A stretch of 64,000 nucleotides of DNA from Comamonas phosphati (GTDB taxonomy: Bacteria > Pseudomonadota > Gammaproteobacteria > Burkholderiales > Burkholderiaceae_C): positions 1-64,000 of the forward strand of contig NZ_BMEU01000019.1 of the NCBI RefSeq assembly GCF_014637085.1. Direction: 5' to 3'. Under the pieces are notes generated by a model. It saw only the letters and a list, made by a program, of their open reading frames with translations. It made no database searches and was not told the DNA's origin. Positions 54,960 to 63,763 of the stretch are shown here, piece after piece. The position numbers were made by a program, and so were the translations under genes. The stretch's first letter is position 1. Every line of letters starts with the position of its first letter.

Positions 54960-56486
54960 ATGAAACCCATCTGGATTGTGGATGATGACCCTTCCATCCG
55001 TTTCGTGCTCGAGAAGGCGCTGGCGCGCGAAGGCTGGACCACGCGCAGCTTCACCCAGGCGCGCGACGTGATCCACGCGCTGGCGGATGCGAGCGCCAGC
55101 GATCCCGAGCGCCTGCCCCCCCAGGTGCTGGTCAGCGATATCCGCATGCCCGGCGGTTCGGGGCTGGAGCTGCTGGAGCAGGTGCGCGCGCAGCAGCCGG
55201 GCTTGCCCATGATCATCATGACGGCCTACTCGGACCTGGACAGCGCCGTCTCGGCCTTTCAGCGCGGTGCGTTCGAATACCTGCCCAAGCCCTTTGACGT
55301 ACCCAAGGCCGTGGAGCTGATCCGCCGTGCCGTGGAGGAAAGCCAGCGCGAGGAGGTGGCCGAGGTGCATGCGCCGCTGCAGGCCGAGATGCTGGGCCAG
55401 GCGCCTGCCATGCAGGATGTGTTCCGCGCCATAGGCCGGCTGAGCCAGAGCCAGGTCACGGTGCTGATCACGGGCGAATCCGGCTCGGGCAAGGAACTGG
55501 TGGCGCGGGCCCTGCACAAGCATTCTCCGGTCAGCGGCGGTCCGTTCGTGGCCATCAACACGGCGGCCATTCCGCGCGATCTGCTGGAATCCGAATTGTT
55601 CGGCCATGAGCGAGGCGCCTTCACCGGCGCGCAGACCCAGCGCCGGGGCCGCTTTGAACAGGCTGAAGGCGGAACGCTGTTCCTCGATGAAATCGGCGAC
55701 ATGCCCTTCGAGCTGCAGACACGCCTGCTGCGCGTGCTCTCGGACGGACACTTCTACCGCGTGGGCGGGCACCAGGCGGTGAAAGCCCATGTGCGCGTGA
55801 TCGCCGCTACCCACCAGGACCTGGAGCGCCGGGTGCGTGAGGGCGAATTCCGCGAAGACCTGTTCCACCGCCTCAACGTGATCCGCCTGCGCCTGCCGGC
55901 GCTGCGCGAGCGCCGCGAGGACATACCCATGCTGACCCAGCATTTCCTGCAGCAAAGCGCGCGCCAGCTGGGCGTGGAGCCCAAGCGCATCGGCGCGGCC
56001 GCCATGGAACGGCTGCAGGCATTCCAGTTTCCGGGCAATGTGCGCCAGCTCGAGAACATCTGCCATTGGCTGACCGTCATGGCCCCGGCGCAGCAGATCG
56101 CCGTGAAGGATTTGCCGCCCGAAGTGCTGGCCACGGATGGCAGGGCGGCAGAACCATCGCCGCAGCCTTCGGTGGAGACGCCGGAGGCCGCGGCCCACAT
56201 GCCGGTATTCGCCGCCGTGCCGCAGCGCTTGTCGCCTGTCCCCGGGGACATGGACATCCAGGACTGGCTTCACGGGCTGGGGCAGGAGGCCAGGCAACTG
56301 CTGGCGCGGGGCGACAACGATGTCTGGGAGCAGCTGTCGCACAAATTCGAGGCCCAGCTGCTGCGCGCCGCCCTGGCGGCCACGCATGGCCGGCGCGTGG
56401 AAGCGGCCAACCGCCTGGGCATAGGCCGCAACACCATCACGCGCAAGCTGCAGGAACTGGGGCTGGACGACGAGGTGTTTGAGTAG
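54960..56486 (+). CDS. ntrC: Nitrogen regulation sigma-54 activator NtrC (GlnG)
   Basis: This 508-residue response regulator activates sigma-54 promoters such as that of glnA. The receiver has WIVDDDPSIRFVLEKAL and the phosphorylated Asp in VLVSDIRMPGGSGLEL. The AAA+ domain has GESGSGKELVARALH (Walker A), the sigma-54 contact loop GAFTGAQ, and GGTLFLDEIGDMP (Walker B). A Fis-type helix-turn-helix (GRRVEAANRLGIGRNTITRKLQELGL) ends it. A Pro/Ala linker of about 50 residues before the helix-turn-helix is longer than in E. coli (469 residues). Confidence 0.96.
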   Translation: MKPIWIVDDDPSIRFVLEKALAREGWTTRSFTQARDVIHALADASASDPERLPPQVLVSDIRMPGGSGLELLEQVRAQQPGLPMIIMTAYSDLDSAVSAFQRGAFEYLPKPFDVPKAVELIRRAVEESQREEVAEVHAPLQAEMLGQAPAMQDVFRAIGRLSQSQVTVLITGESGSGKELVARALHKHSPVSGGPFVAINTAAIPRDLLESELFGHERGAFTGAQTQRRGRFEQAEGGTLFLDEIGDMPFELQTRLLRVLSDGHFYRVGGHQAVKAHVRVIAATHQDLERRVREGEFREDLFHRLNVIRLRLPALRERREDIPMLTQHFLQQSARQLGVEPKRIGAAAMERLQAFQFPGNVRQLENICHWLTVMAPAQQIAVKDLPPEVLATDGRAAEPSPQPSVETPEAAAHMPVFAAVPQRLSPVPGDMDIQDWLHGLGQEARQLLARGDNDVWEQLSHKFEAQLLRAALAATHGRRVEAANRLGIGRNTITRKLQELGLDDEVFE

Positions 56487-56707
56487 GTTGCTGGCGATCG
56501 GCAAGCGGCTCCAAATCAAAACCCATTGGAATGCCGATGAGAAGCGCATCGGGCGCTCTTGTATCAGGAGCTTCCTGTAGGTGTGCTCCTAACCTGAGCT
56601 GTTGCGAGGGCTGACGGACAGCCTGTTTCGGCAAGACAATAATTTGCAATCGTGTCTTCCTCTGGATTCCGGGCAATCACCTCGTGGATTGCCAGTGACC
56701 GCATTGC

Positions 56708-57616
56708 ATGTTTTCGTCATTTTTTCGTCGTGCCGCTCCTGCCGTTGCCGGGCCGGCCAGGGGCCAGGCCTATGCCCGCACAGGTTCGCAGCGCATGGGC
56801 TTGCCCGATGCGGAAGACCGCTTCTGGCATGAGCACTACCTCTTCGAGCCTTATTTCGTGGCCGGCCGCGGTTATGACCAGTACCAGCCGGCCTATGCCC
56901 TGGGCTGGCAGGCCGCGCAAAGACCATCGGCGCAGCCCGGGGCTTTTGTGTCGGCAGAGGCTTGCCAGCAGGAGTTTGCCGCGCGGGAGTCGGAGCTGTG
57001 CGCCTGCTGGAACCGCGAGCATGCCTCCAGTTTTTTGACCTGGTCACAGGCCCGCCTGGCGGTGAAGGCGGCCTGGGACAGGGTGCGCCTGCCGCGCAAG
57101 CTGGTGCCCGCCGTATGGCTGAGCGCGGAAGTCGTTCAGCGCATGCAGCTGGCGCTCCGTGCCGGCCAGCGCGTGCAGCAGCGCTATGAAGCCTGCCTGA
57201 GCGCCCAGCCCGAAGGCATGTTGCGCTCGGTGCTGGAGCGCTTTGCCCGCGAGCATCCGGCCCTGCTGCGGGAACTGGAGCAGACCTTTTTGCCACTGAG
57301 CCCCGGCCCCGGCCTGGGCCGCAAAGACATCAGATTCCATGTCGGGAGCCGGTACAAGCAGGTCGAGAAAATGATGGCCGCATGGCGCAATCGCCGCCTG
57401 GCGGAGCAGCTGCCCGTCGAGGCGCTGCTCGACGAACTGCAAGCCTGGCTGGACAACTACGCCCGCATCGATACGGATGCATTGCCGTTGCCGGCGGCAC
57501 AGGTGGTCAGGCGGCAGGTGCTGCTCGTGCGGGGGCGCCGGGATGCCGTGCTGCTGCTGGCGCGAGGCAAGGGCTTGCCGCCTCAGATGTCCAGAGTCAC
57601 GACGACGGGTGCATGA
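56708..57616 (+). CDS. Protein of unknown function
   Basis: This 302-residue protein has no signal or membrane helix. The N-terminal part contains an aromatic block (EDRFWHEHYLFEPYFVAGRGYDQYQPAYALGW) of a kind seen in Burkholderiales hypothetical proteins. The rest is helical and rich in Arg, Leu and Gln (LERFAREHPALLRELEQ, YKQVEKMMAAWRNRRLAEQLP). Its 3' end overlaps the converging xthA gene by 34 bases. Codon usage is normal for the window. I do not recognise a domain of known function. Confidence 0.7.
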   Translation: MFSSFFRRAAPAVAGPARGQAYARTGSQRMGLPDAEDRFWHEHYLFEPYFVAGRGYDQYQPAYALGWQAAQRPSAQPGAFVSAEACQQEFAARESELCACWNREHASSFLTWSQARLAVKAAWDRVRLPRKLVPAVWLSAEVVQRMQLALRAGQRVQQRYEACLSAQPEGMLRSVLERFAREHPALLRELEQTFLPLSPGPGLGRKDIRFHVGSRYKQVEKMMAAWRNRRLAEQLPVEALLDELQAWLDNYARIDTDALPLPAAQVVRRQVLLVRGRRDAVLLLARGKGLPPQMSRVTTTGA

Positions 57617-58362
57617 TCGCTGGGTTGCTTGTTCTTGCGCGGTGCGCGGTCGATCGCACAGGCGCTGACGCGGCTTTTGAGCTCATGGCTGACCAGGATG
57701 TGGTCGATGCGCAGGCCCCGGTTTTTTTGGAAACCCAGCATGCGGTAGTCCCACCAGGAAAAGCTTTTCTCGGGCTGCTCGAACATGCGGAAGGCATCGC
57801 TCAAGCCCAGCTGCAGCAGCTGCTGGAAATGCGTGCGTTCTTCCACGGTGTGGTGGATTGTGTCCTTCAGGCCCACGGGGTCGAAGGAGTCGCGATCCTC
57901 TGGCGTGACGTTGAAATCTCCGACCAGCACCAGGCGCGGGTGCTGCGCCAGCTGTCCCCCGACCCAGGCATTCAGGGCCTCGAGCCAGCGCATCTTGTAG
58001 GCAAACTTGTCGGAGCCGGGAGCCTGGCCGTTGACGAAATAGCCGTTGATCAGGCGGATGTCGCCGGCGGGAGAAGCGATGGTCGCGGCAATGATGCGGG
58101 CCTGCTCATCGTCCAGGCCCGGAATGTTGCGCACGACGTCCGTGCCGGGCGTGCGCGTGATCCAGGCGACGCCGTTGTAGGTCTTCTGTCCATGGCTGAC
58201 CGCCCGGTAGCCTGCCGCCTCGAACTCTGCATGGGGAAACTTGTCGTCGGTCAGCTTGAGCTCCTGCAGGCCCAGCGCATCGACGGGGTTGGCCTGCAGC
58301 CAGTCCAGCACCTGGGGCAGGCGCACGGACAGCGAGTTGATATTCCAGGTGGCTATCTTCAT
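57583..58362 (-). CDS. xthA: Exodeoxyribonuclease III
   Basis: This 259-residue Mg-dependent AP endonuclease and 3' exonuclease acts in base-excision repair. MKIATWNINSLSVRLPQVLDWL, LGLQELKLTDD (metal Glu), LVGDFNVTPEDRD, and the closing SDHAPVVVTLD (catalytic His) are diagnostic. Length is standard. ATG 58362 is the only reasonable start. It converges on and overlaps the unknown gene at 56708-57616 by 34 bases. Confidence 0.95.
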   Translation of the reverse strand: MKIATWNINSLSVRLPQVLDWLQANPVDALGLQELKLTDDKFPHAEFEAAGYRAVSHGQKTYNGVAWITRTPGTDVVRNIPGLDDEQARIIAATIASPAGDIRLINGYFVNGQAPGSDKFAYKMRWLEALNAWVGGQLAQHPRLVLVGDFNVTPEDRDSFDPVGLKDTIHHTVEERTHFQQLLQLGLSDAFRMFEQPEKSFSWWDYRMLGFQKNRGLRIDHILVSHELKSRVSACAIDRAPRKNKQPSDHAPVVVTLDI

Positions 58363-58639
58363 TTTTTAAAACTTTCCTTGCTTCATGCTGGCTCCAAGAG
58401 GGTGGGGGCCGAAAGCCGTGCTGCCGCCCCAGCTGACGGTCCCTCTGGGAGGCGTTGCCTCTGTGGCTTGGGGCATGATGGTATCAACCGCAGCCAATGC
58501 CGTCCCCATCGTTGGTGGATTCGGCTCCATATGCTGCCGATATGGGCACCGATCACGGCGGCTTTTGTGAGCGACAGCAATACGCTGGTCGGGCAAGAGG
58601 CCGGTGCACGGAGCCGGTTCTTGCCGGGCCAGGTCGTAT

Positions 58640-59722
58640 TCAGGCCGCAAGCCGGGGAGTCTCCTGGAAGTTCTCCGATGCGGCCTGCACGCCATCGTCG
58701 AACACCAGCGTGCGCTCGGGCCAGCGCATGGCTGCGAGCTTGAAGCGGCGTCGCGGGTCTTCGCCGTTCAGGCGAGCGACCCAGCGGCCGCCGACCGAGT
58801 AGTCCACGCAGAACACATTGCCGCGCAGGCCGTGCCAGGACAGCGGAGTGGTGTGGCCGAACAGGTTTTCCGCCTGCGCGCCATGGGCGGCGGCATCGCC
58901 GGGCAGCAGGCGGCGCCAGTAATGGCCGACGATGACGGCTGCGTCGTCGGCGTATTCGTCCCACCAGGCCACGCGCTCCACGAAGCGCCATTTGCCGCCG
59001 GCATAGAAGGGCGTGCGGCATTCGCGCTCCATGCCGGTGGTCAGTACCTTGAGCGGATTGACCATGGCCTTGGCCAGCTCGTTTTCGCTGTGCGCGGCCA
59101 GGAAGGGCGGCGGCCACTTCGGATCTTCGAGGCTGTGGGGCCAGTGCCGGTTTTCTTCGCGCATGCGCTCGGCCACGCGGTTGGCACGGGCCCGCTTGAC
59201 CGCCACTTCCTCGTACTGGTCGTAGGCACGCCGGGTGCTGCCTGCGGGCAGGCCGCGGGCCATGGCAATCTGGTCGGGCCGCCAGGCGGCATGGACGATG
59301 CGCAGGTCTTCGCGCTCCAGGGCGATGGGCAGCCGATTGAGCTGAGCCAGGATGGCGGGTGCATCGCTCATGGGCATGCGCGCGAACGGGCCGTATTTGG
59401 GCTTGTCGGATTCATGGCGGCTGTCGAAGAACCAGCCCGAGCCGTCCTTGGCGTCTTCGCGCAGCAGGTTGATCTCGTGGTTGCCGAGCACGGCCGAGGC
59501 CTTGCCCGAGGCCAGCATGGGAACGACCAGGCTCAGTACCGAGGGGCTGTCGGGGCCGCGGTCGCAGAAGTCGCCCACGAAGACCAGGCGGCGGCCGTCG
59601 GGATGATGGCCTTGGCGGTCATAGCCCAGGTGCCCCAGCAACTGTTCCAGCGCAGCGGATTCGCCGTGGATGTCGCCCACGATATCGAGTGGGCCGGGGG
59701 GAAGGGGCTGGACAAGGCTCAT
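58640..59722 (-). CDS. Calcineurin-like metallophosphoesterase
   Basis: This 360-residue cytoplasmic phosphoesterase has the di-metal motifs LDIVGDIHGESAALEQLL, LVFVGDFCDRGPDSPSV, VLGNHEINLL and VIVGHYWRR. It is longer than the Ap4A hydrolase/PrpE type, with a large insert of basic residues (about 150-260). The substrate (protein phosphate, dinucleotide or RNA cap) is not known. ATG 59722 gives MSLVQPLPPGPLDIVGD. The 277 bases downstream to xthA hold nothing recognised. Confidence 0.87.
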   Translation of the reverse strand: MSLVQPLPPGPLDIVGDIHGESAALEQLLGHLGYDRQGHHPDGRRLVFVGDFCDRGPDSPSVLSLVVPMLASGKASAVLGNHEINLLREDAKDGSGWFFDSRHESDKPKYGPFARMPMSDAPAILAQLNRLPIALEREDLRIVHAAWRPDQIAMARGLPAGSTRRAYDQYEEVAVKRARANRVAERMREENRHWPHSLEDPKWPPPFLAAHSENELAKAMVNPLKVLTTGMERECRTPFYAGGKWRFVERVAWWDEYADDAAVIVGHYWRRLLPGDAAAHGAQAENLFGHTTPLSWHGLRGNVFCVDYSVGGRWVARLNGEDPRRRFKLAAMRWPERTLVFDDGVQAASENFQETPRLAA

Positions 59723-59935
59723 GGGCAGACGATGGCAGCGAAGCTCGGTTCACGAACAGAGGTTGGATGGATGCCGGAGCGCCAAGCCGGGTGCCGGTAG
59801 TTTTGGATGGGGACCCAGGCAATGCCTGCCATTATCGGTTTGTGGCGCCGCAGCACGCTAGTGGCAATTGTCACGAGACTGACATTGACCGGGCGGAGCA
59901 CACCCGCCATGTACCCAAATACCTGCCGAAACGAC

Positions 59936-59957
59936 ACAGGCCGCATGAGCGGCCTGT
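59936..59957 (-). terminator. Weak hairpin after folA
   Basis: ACAGGCCGC and GCGGCCTGT form a 9-base stem with an ATGA loop, 20 bases after the folA stop. Few T follow on the minus strand, so termination may be partial. Confidence 0.5.
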
Positions 59958-59976
59958 TGGCGCAGGGCGAGGCCGC

Positions 59977-60483
59977 CTAGCGCAGATGCTTTTCGTAGCG
60001 CACAAAGTCGTAGGGCAGGCCGTTGGCCGCCACATGGCGGCTGCGCGAGACTTCGTGCCATGGCGCACCCAGCGTGGGGGCGTAGGCATCGCCCTCGTAG
60101 TCGCGGCCGATTTCGGTCACTTCCACGCTGTGGGCCAGGGGCAGGGCCTGGGCATAGATCTGGGCGCCGCCCATGACCCATACGTCCGGCGAGATCTGCT
60201 GGCCGCGCTCCAGCGCTTCCTCCAGGCTGGCGGTGCGCAGCACCTGGTCCGAGGCCGGCTCGGGCAGCCAGTCGACCTGGCGCGTGACCACGATGTTGGT
60301 GCGTCCGGGCAGCGGGCGAAAGCGCGGCGGCAGCGAATCCCAGGTCTTGCGGCCCATGACCACGGCGCAGCCCTGGGTGAGCTGCTTGAAGTGCGCCAGG
60401 TCCTCCGGCAGGTGCCAGGGCATGGTGTTGTCCTTGCCGATGACGCCGTTGGCGGCACGGGCATAAATCAGGTGGATGGGCAT
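59977..60483 (-). CDS. folA: Dihydrofolate reductase
   Basis: This 168-residue enzyme reduces dihydrofolate with NADPH, which is needed after each thymidylate synthase cycle. HLIYARAANGVIGKDNTMPWHLPEDLAHFK contains the catalytic acidic residue after WHLP; VVMGRKTWDSLP and VWVMGGAQIYAQAL are the NADPH-binding blocks. Trimethoprim sensitivity cannot be judged. It lies downstream of thyA on the same strand with 110 bases between, in the common thyA-folA order; a repeat B copy fills that gap. Confidence 0.96.
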   Translation of the reverse strand: MPIHLIYARAANGVIGKDNTMPWHLPEDLAHFKQLTQGCAVVMGRKTWDSLPPRFRPLPGRTNIVVTRQVDWLPEPASDQVLRTASLEEALERGQQISPDVWVMGGAQIYAQALPLAHSVEVTEIGRDYEGDAYAPTLGAPWHEVSRSRHVAANGLPYDFVRYEKHLR

Positions 60484-60484
60484 T

Positions 60485-60545
60485 TCTATCGATAAGTGAG
60501 CTGCTTGTGCCGGATTGTTCAGGGTTTCAGATGTTTTTCATCTCG
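60485..60545. repeat. Dispersed intergenic repeat B, copy 4
   Basis: CGATAAGTGAGCTGCTTGTGC, then GGATTGTTCAGGGTTTCAGATG and TTTTT, follows the repeat B layout. A shorter inverted version (TACAGC...GCAGCTTGTATTTT) adjoins it on the right, so the gap between thyA and folA may hold a head-to-head pair. Confidence 0.5.
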
Positions 60546-60593
60546 AAACCAATACAGCTTAAGTATGGGCAGCTTGTATTTTCATAGCGCCGG

Positions 60594-61421
60594 TCAGACC
60601 GCCACGGGCGCCTTGATGGCCGGGTGGTGCTGGTAACCATGCACTTCGAAATCCTCGTAGGCGTAGTCGAAGATCGAATCCGGGCGGCGCTTGATCTGCA
60701 GCGTGGGGTAGGCAAACGGGTGCCGCGCCAGCTGGGTCTGTACCTGCTCGAAGTGGTTGTTGTAGATGTGGCAGTCGCCGCCGGTCCAGATGAAGTCACC
60801 CACTTCCAGATCGCACTGCTGGGCCAGCATATGGGTCAGCAGCGCGTAGCTGGCAATGTTGAAGGGCACGCCCAGGAAGATGTCGGCGCTGCGCTGGTAG
60901 AGCTGGCAGGAGAGCTTGCCGTCGGCCACGTAGAACTGGAAGAAGGCATGGCAGGGCATGAGCGCCATCTCGCTCAGGTCGGCCACGTTCCAGGCGCTGA
61001 CGATGATGCGGCGCGAGTCGGGATTGCTCTTGAGCTGCTGGACGACCTCGGCGATCTGGTCGATGTGCGTGCCGTCGGCCTTGGGCCAGCTGCGCCACTG
61101 CACGCCGTAGACGGGGCCCAGGCTGCCATCCTCGCGCGCCCATTCGTCCCAGATGGTGCAGCCGCGTTCCTGCAGCCATTTCACATTGCTGTCGCCGCGC
61201 AGAAACCACAGCAGCTCCAGGATGATGGACTTCAGATGCACTTTCTTGGTGGTGACCAGCGGAAAGCCTTCGGACAGGTTGAAGCGCATCTGGTAGCCGA
61301 ATACGCTGCGCGTGCCCGTACCCGTGCGGTCGGTCTTGGCGACGCCATGCTCGAACACATGGCGCACAAAGGTTTCGTATTGGCAGCGCAGGGGGCGCAA
61401 GGGCTGGCTGGTGGAGTCCAT
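60594..61421 (-). CDS. thyA: Thymidylate synthase
   Basis: This 275-residue enzyme converts dUMP to dTMP using methylenetetrahydrofolate. [19 protein letters not shown], the nucleophile Cys in [13 protein letters not shown], the [24 protein letters not shown] block and GDCHIYNNH are all present. It is slightly longer than the E. coli form (264), from a short N-terminal extension; an upstream 42-residue stretch is Arg/Cys-rich and was excluded by choosing ATG 61421. Confidence 0.96.
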   Translation of the reverse strand: MDSTSQPLRPLRCQYETFVRHVFEHGVAKTDRTGTGTRSVFGYQMRFNLSEGFPLVTTKKVHLKSIILELLWFLRGDSNVKWLQERGCTIWDEWAREDGSLGPVYGVQWRSWPKADGTHIDQIAEVVQQLKSNPDSRRIIVSAWNVADLSEMALMPCHAFFQFYVADGKLSCQLYQRSADIFLGVPFNIASYALLTHMLAQQCDLEVGDFIWTGGDCHIYNNHFEQVQTQLARHPFAYPTLQIKRRPDSIFDYAYEDFEVHGYQHHPAIKAPVAV

Positions 61422-61705
61422 GGTGCAAATCTTGGAAATGAAGCCACGCCGCCGTGAGGCCTGCAGGCTGGTGGACCGTGGAAATCGGCAAATCTGTAGT
61501 GGCGCGATCTTGGCGCAGCGCAAGGCGCCACACAGGCCGGGCCGCAATCGGAGCTAGTGTGCCATGCCAGGCGAGCCCCTGGCGCATACCGGCACATGTC
61601 AACCCAGCCGGCGCATGTGTTCATGCCGGGGACGGCGATGCAGGACATGCCCACGGGCAAATGGCAGCCCTGGCCTCTGAGAGCGTGGACACGTCCTTCA
61701 GCAAG
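61422..61705. other. Intergenic region upstream of thyA
   Basis: Together with the terminator on its right, this makes a gap of about 340 bases. It should hold the thyA promoter. No other gene or repeat was supported. Confidence 0.45.
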
Positions 61706-61736
61706 AAACCCCGCGGCATCCGCGCCGCGGGGTTTT
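61706..61736 (-). terminator. Terminator of the FAD-linked oxidase gene
   Basis: AAACCCCGCGGC (61706-61717) pairs with GCCGCGGGGTTTT (61724-61736). On the minus strand the stem is followed by TTTCTTGC. It is 25 bases after the oxidase stop. Confidence 0.85.
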
Positions 61737-61760
61737 CGTGTGCGCGGCGGTGGAAGCCGG

Positions 61761-63182
61761 TCAGCCCTTGGCCAGCATCACGCCGGGGTTCATGAGGCCT
61801 TGCGGGTCCAGCGCCTTCTTGACGGCGCGCATCATCTGCAGCGCCACGGGCGACTGGTATTTTTCCAGCTTGTCCACCTTGAGCGCGCCCACGCCATGCT
61901 CGGCCGAGAACGAGCCGCCGAACTCGGCCACGGCCTCGTAGACCAGGTGGTTCACGCGCTCTTCTTGGTCGCGCAGAAAGGCCTTGGGATCGCCTTCTGC
62001 CGGGGCCTGCACGTTGTAGTGCAGATTGCCGTCGCCCAGGTGGCCGAAGTTGACCAGGCGCACGCCGGCGATCTCGCGCTGCAGCAGGGCGTCGGTGTGC
62101 GCGACAAAGGCCGGGATGCGCGAGGCAGCGATCGAGATGTCGTGCTTGATGTTGAGGCCTTCCTCGGCCTGGGCCAGCGGAATGCTCTCGCGGATATGCC
62201 ACAGCTCATGCGCCTGGGCCAGGCTTTCGGCCACCACGGCGTCGAGCACGCAACCGTCCTCGAAGGCCAGCTCCAGCAGATGCTCGAAGCGTTCGCGCGC
62301 ATGCACTTCAGACTCGCTGTCCGAGTTCTCGAGCAGCACGCAGTAGGGTGCGTCTTCCTGGCCGGTGAACGGTACGCGCAGCTGCGGCATGTGCCGCACG
62401 ACCAGGCTCAGTGCGAACTGCCCCATGACCTCGAAGCCCGTCAGTCCTGCGCCCAGGTGCTGGTGCGCCATGCCCAGCAGGCGCACGGCAGCCTCCATCG
62501 AGGGCACGGCGGCCCAGGCCGTGAGCTGCGCCGCGGGCTGCGGAAACAGCTTCATGGTCGCGGCGGTGATGATGCCCAGCGTGCCTTCGCTGCCGATGAA
62601 CAGGTCGCGCAGATCGTAGCCCGTGTTGTCCTTGCGCAGGCCCTTGAGTCCGTCCCAGACCTCGCCCTGGGGCGTGACCACTTCCAGGCCCAGGCACAGC
62701 TCGCGCGTATTGCCGTAGCGCACCACCTGCGTGCCGCCCGCGTTCGTGCCCAGGTTGCCGCCTATGGTGCAGCTGCCTTCGGCGGCCAGCGACAGCGGAA
62801 ACAGCAGGCCTTCCCTTTCTGCCGTCTCCTGCAGGCTTTGCAGAATGCAGCCGGCTTCCACGGTGAAGCTCAGATTGTCCTTGTCGATATGGCGGACCTG
62901 GTTCAGGCGCGTGAGGCTGAGCACGATCTGCGTGCCGCTGCCGTCCGGCGTGGAGCCCACGGACAGGCCGGTATTGCCGCCCTGGGGCACGATGGCGACT
63001 TTGGCCTGGGCACAGGCCTTGACCACGGCCGCCACCTGGGCGGTATCGGCGGGGCGCACCACGGCCAGGGCCTTGCCCCGGCTGCGACGGCGCCAGTCCT
63101 GTTCCCAGGCCACGAGATCGCCCTCGGTCAGAACGTATGCGGCGCCGACGATCTGGCGCAACTGGTCTAGAAATGCGGTCAT
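61761..63182 (-). CDS. FAD-binding oxidase (GlcD/D-2-hydroxyacid dehydrogenase-like)
   Basis: This 473-residue flavoenzyme of the FAD_binding_4/VAO family oxidises D-2-hydroxyacids such as D-lactate, glycolate or 2-hydroxyglutarate. The FAD pocket has VPQGGNTGLSVGSTPDG, AAEGSCTIGGNLGTNAGG and LFIGSEGTLGIITAATMKL; the C-terminal domain has GHLGDGNLHYNV (metal/substrate His) and SAEHGVGALK. No iron-sulfur partner gene is adjacent, so the electron acceptor is unknown. ATG 63182 is preferred over 63209. Confidence 0.92.
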   Translation of the reverse strand: MTAFLDQLRQIVGAAYVLTEGDLVAWEQDWRRRSRGKALAVVRPADTAQVAAVVKACAQAKVAIVPQGGNTGLSVGSTPDGSGTQIVLSLTRLNQVRHIDKDNLSFTVEAGCILQSLQETAEREGLLFPLSLAAEGSCTIGGNLGTNAGGTQVVRYGNTRELCLGLEVVTPQGEVWDGLKGLRKDNTGYDLRDLFIGSEGTLGIITAATMKLFPQPAAQLTAWAAVPSMEAAVRLLGMAHQHLGAGLTGFEVMGQFALSLVVRHMPQLRVPFTGQEDAPYCVLLENSDSESEVHARERFEHLLELAFEDGCVLDAVVAESLAQAHELWHIRESIPLAQAEEGLNIKHDISIAASRIPAFVAHTDALLQREIAGVRLVNFGHLGDGNLHYNVQAPAEGDPKAFLRDQEERVNHLVYEAVAEFGGSFSAEHGVGALKVDKLEKYQSPVALQMMRAVKKALDPQGLMNPGVMLAKG

Positions 63183-63227
63183 GCTTGCAACTCTCTCAAT
63201 GCTCTTCAAAGCTTCTGGATGGGAAAT

Positions 63228-63632
63228 TCAGCCCTGCCGGCGCGCCGCGCGCTGGCGCCAGCGCACATGGGCCGCGCAGGCGGCGAACAGCAGCAGGCAC
63301 AGCGCCACTTCGGCCAGGGCCAGCCAGCGGCCGGGCGCGGTGTCGCTCCAGGCGCGCACCACGCCTTCGGTGAAATACAGCCAGACCAGCAGGCTGACCC
63401 AGCGATAGGTATACATGCGGTGCTTGAGCAGGCCCACCAGCGCGAAGGCCAGCGGCAGCGCCTTGAGGAACAGCCAGCTGCCGCCGGGGCGCAAGGGTGC
63501 CAGCCACAGCTCCCAGGCCATGCACAGCACCAACAACGCAAGCAGGCTGCCCACGGCCAGCCAGCGCGTGGCGGCGACATCGGCGCCGGGCGTGGATAAG
63601 GAAGGCGAGGGCGGTGATAGGGCATCGGTCAT
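63228..63632 (-). CDS. DUF2069 membrane protein
   Basis: This 134-residue inner-membrane protein has four hydrophobic helices (WLAVGSLLALLVLCMAWELWLAP, FLKALPLAFALVGLL, YRWVSLLVWLYFTEGVVRAW, LALAEVALCLLLFAACAAHV) and ends in a basic tail. The pattern matches DUF2069, small proteins of unknown function in proteobacteria. ATG 63632 gives a normal length. It precedes the oxidase gene by 45 bases on the same strand and may be co-transcribed. Confidence 0.85.
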   Translation of the reverse strand: MTDALSPPSPSLSTPGADVAATRWLAVGSLLALLVLCMAWELWLAPLRPGGSWLFLKALPLAFALVGLLKHRMYTYRWVSLLVWLYFTEGVVRAWSDTAPGRWLALAEVALCLLLFAACAAHVRWRQRAARRQG

Positions 63633-63763
63633 AGCGATGGCATCATATCGGCCATGGCAGTGACTCTTGTATCTGTAGTTGTCCGTATCGGCCTCATATT
63701 GCCGGAAAGTCGCAGCGCATGCGGCCCCGGGCCCGTGGTTTGTGCCGCGGCAAAGGGGCGGCC

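Noticed and set aside
59719-59946. Minus-strand 75-codon frame between the metallophosphoesterase and folA
   Set aside because: It includes the folA hairpin and overlaps the phosphoesterase start; no ribosome binding site and no recognised family.
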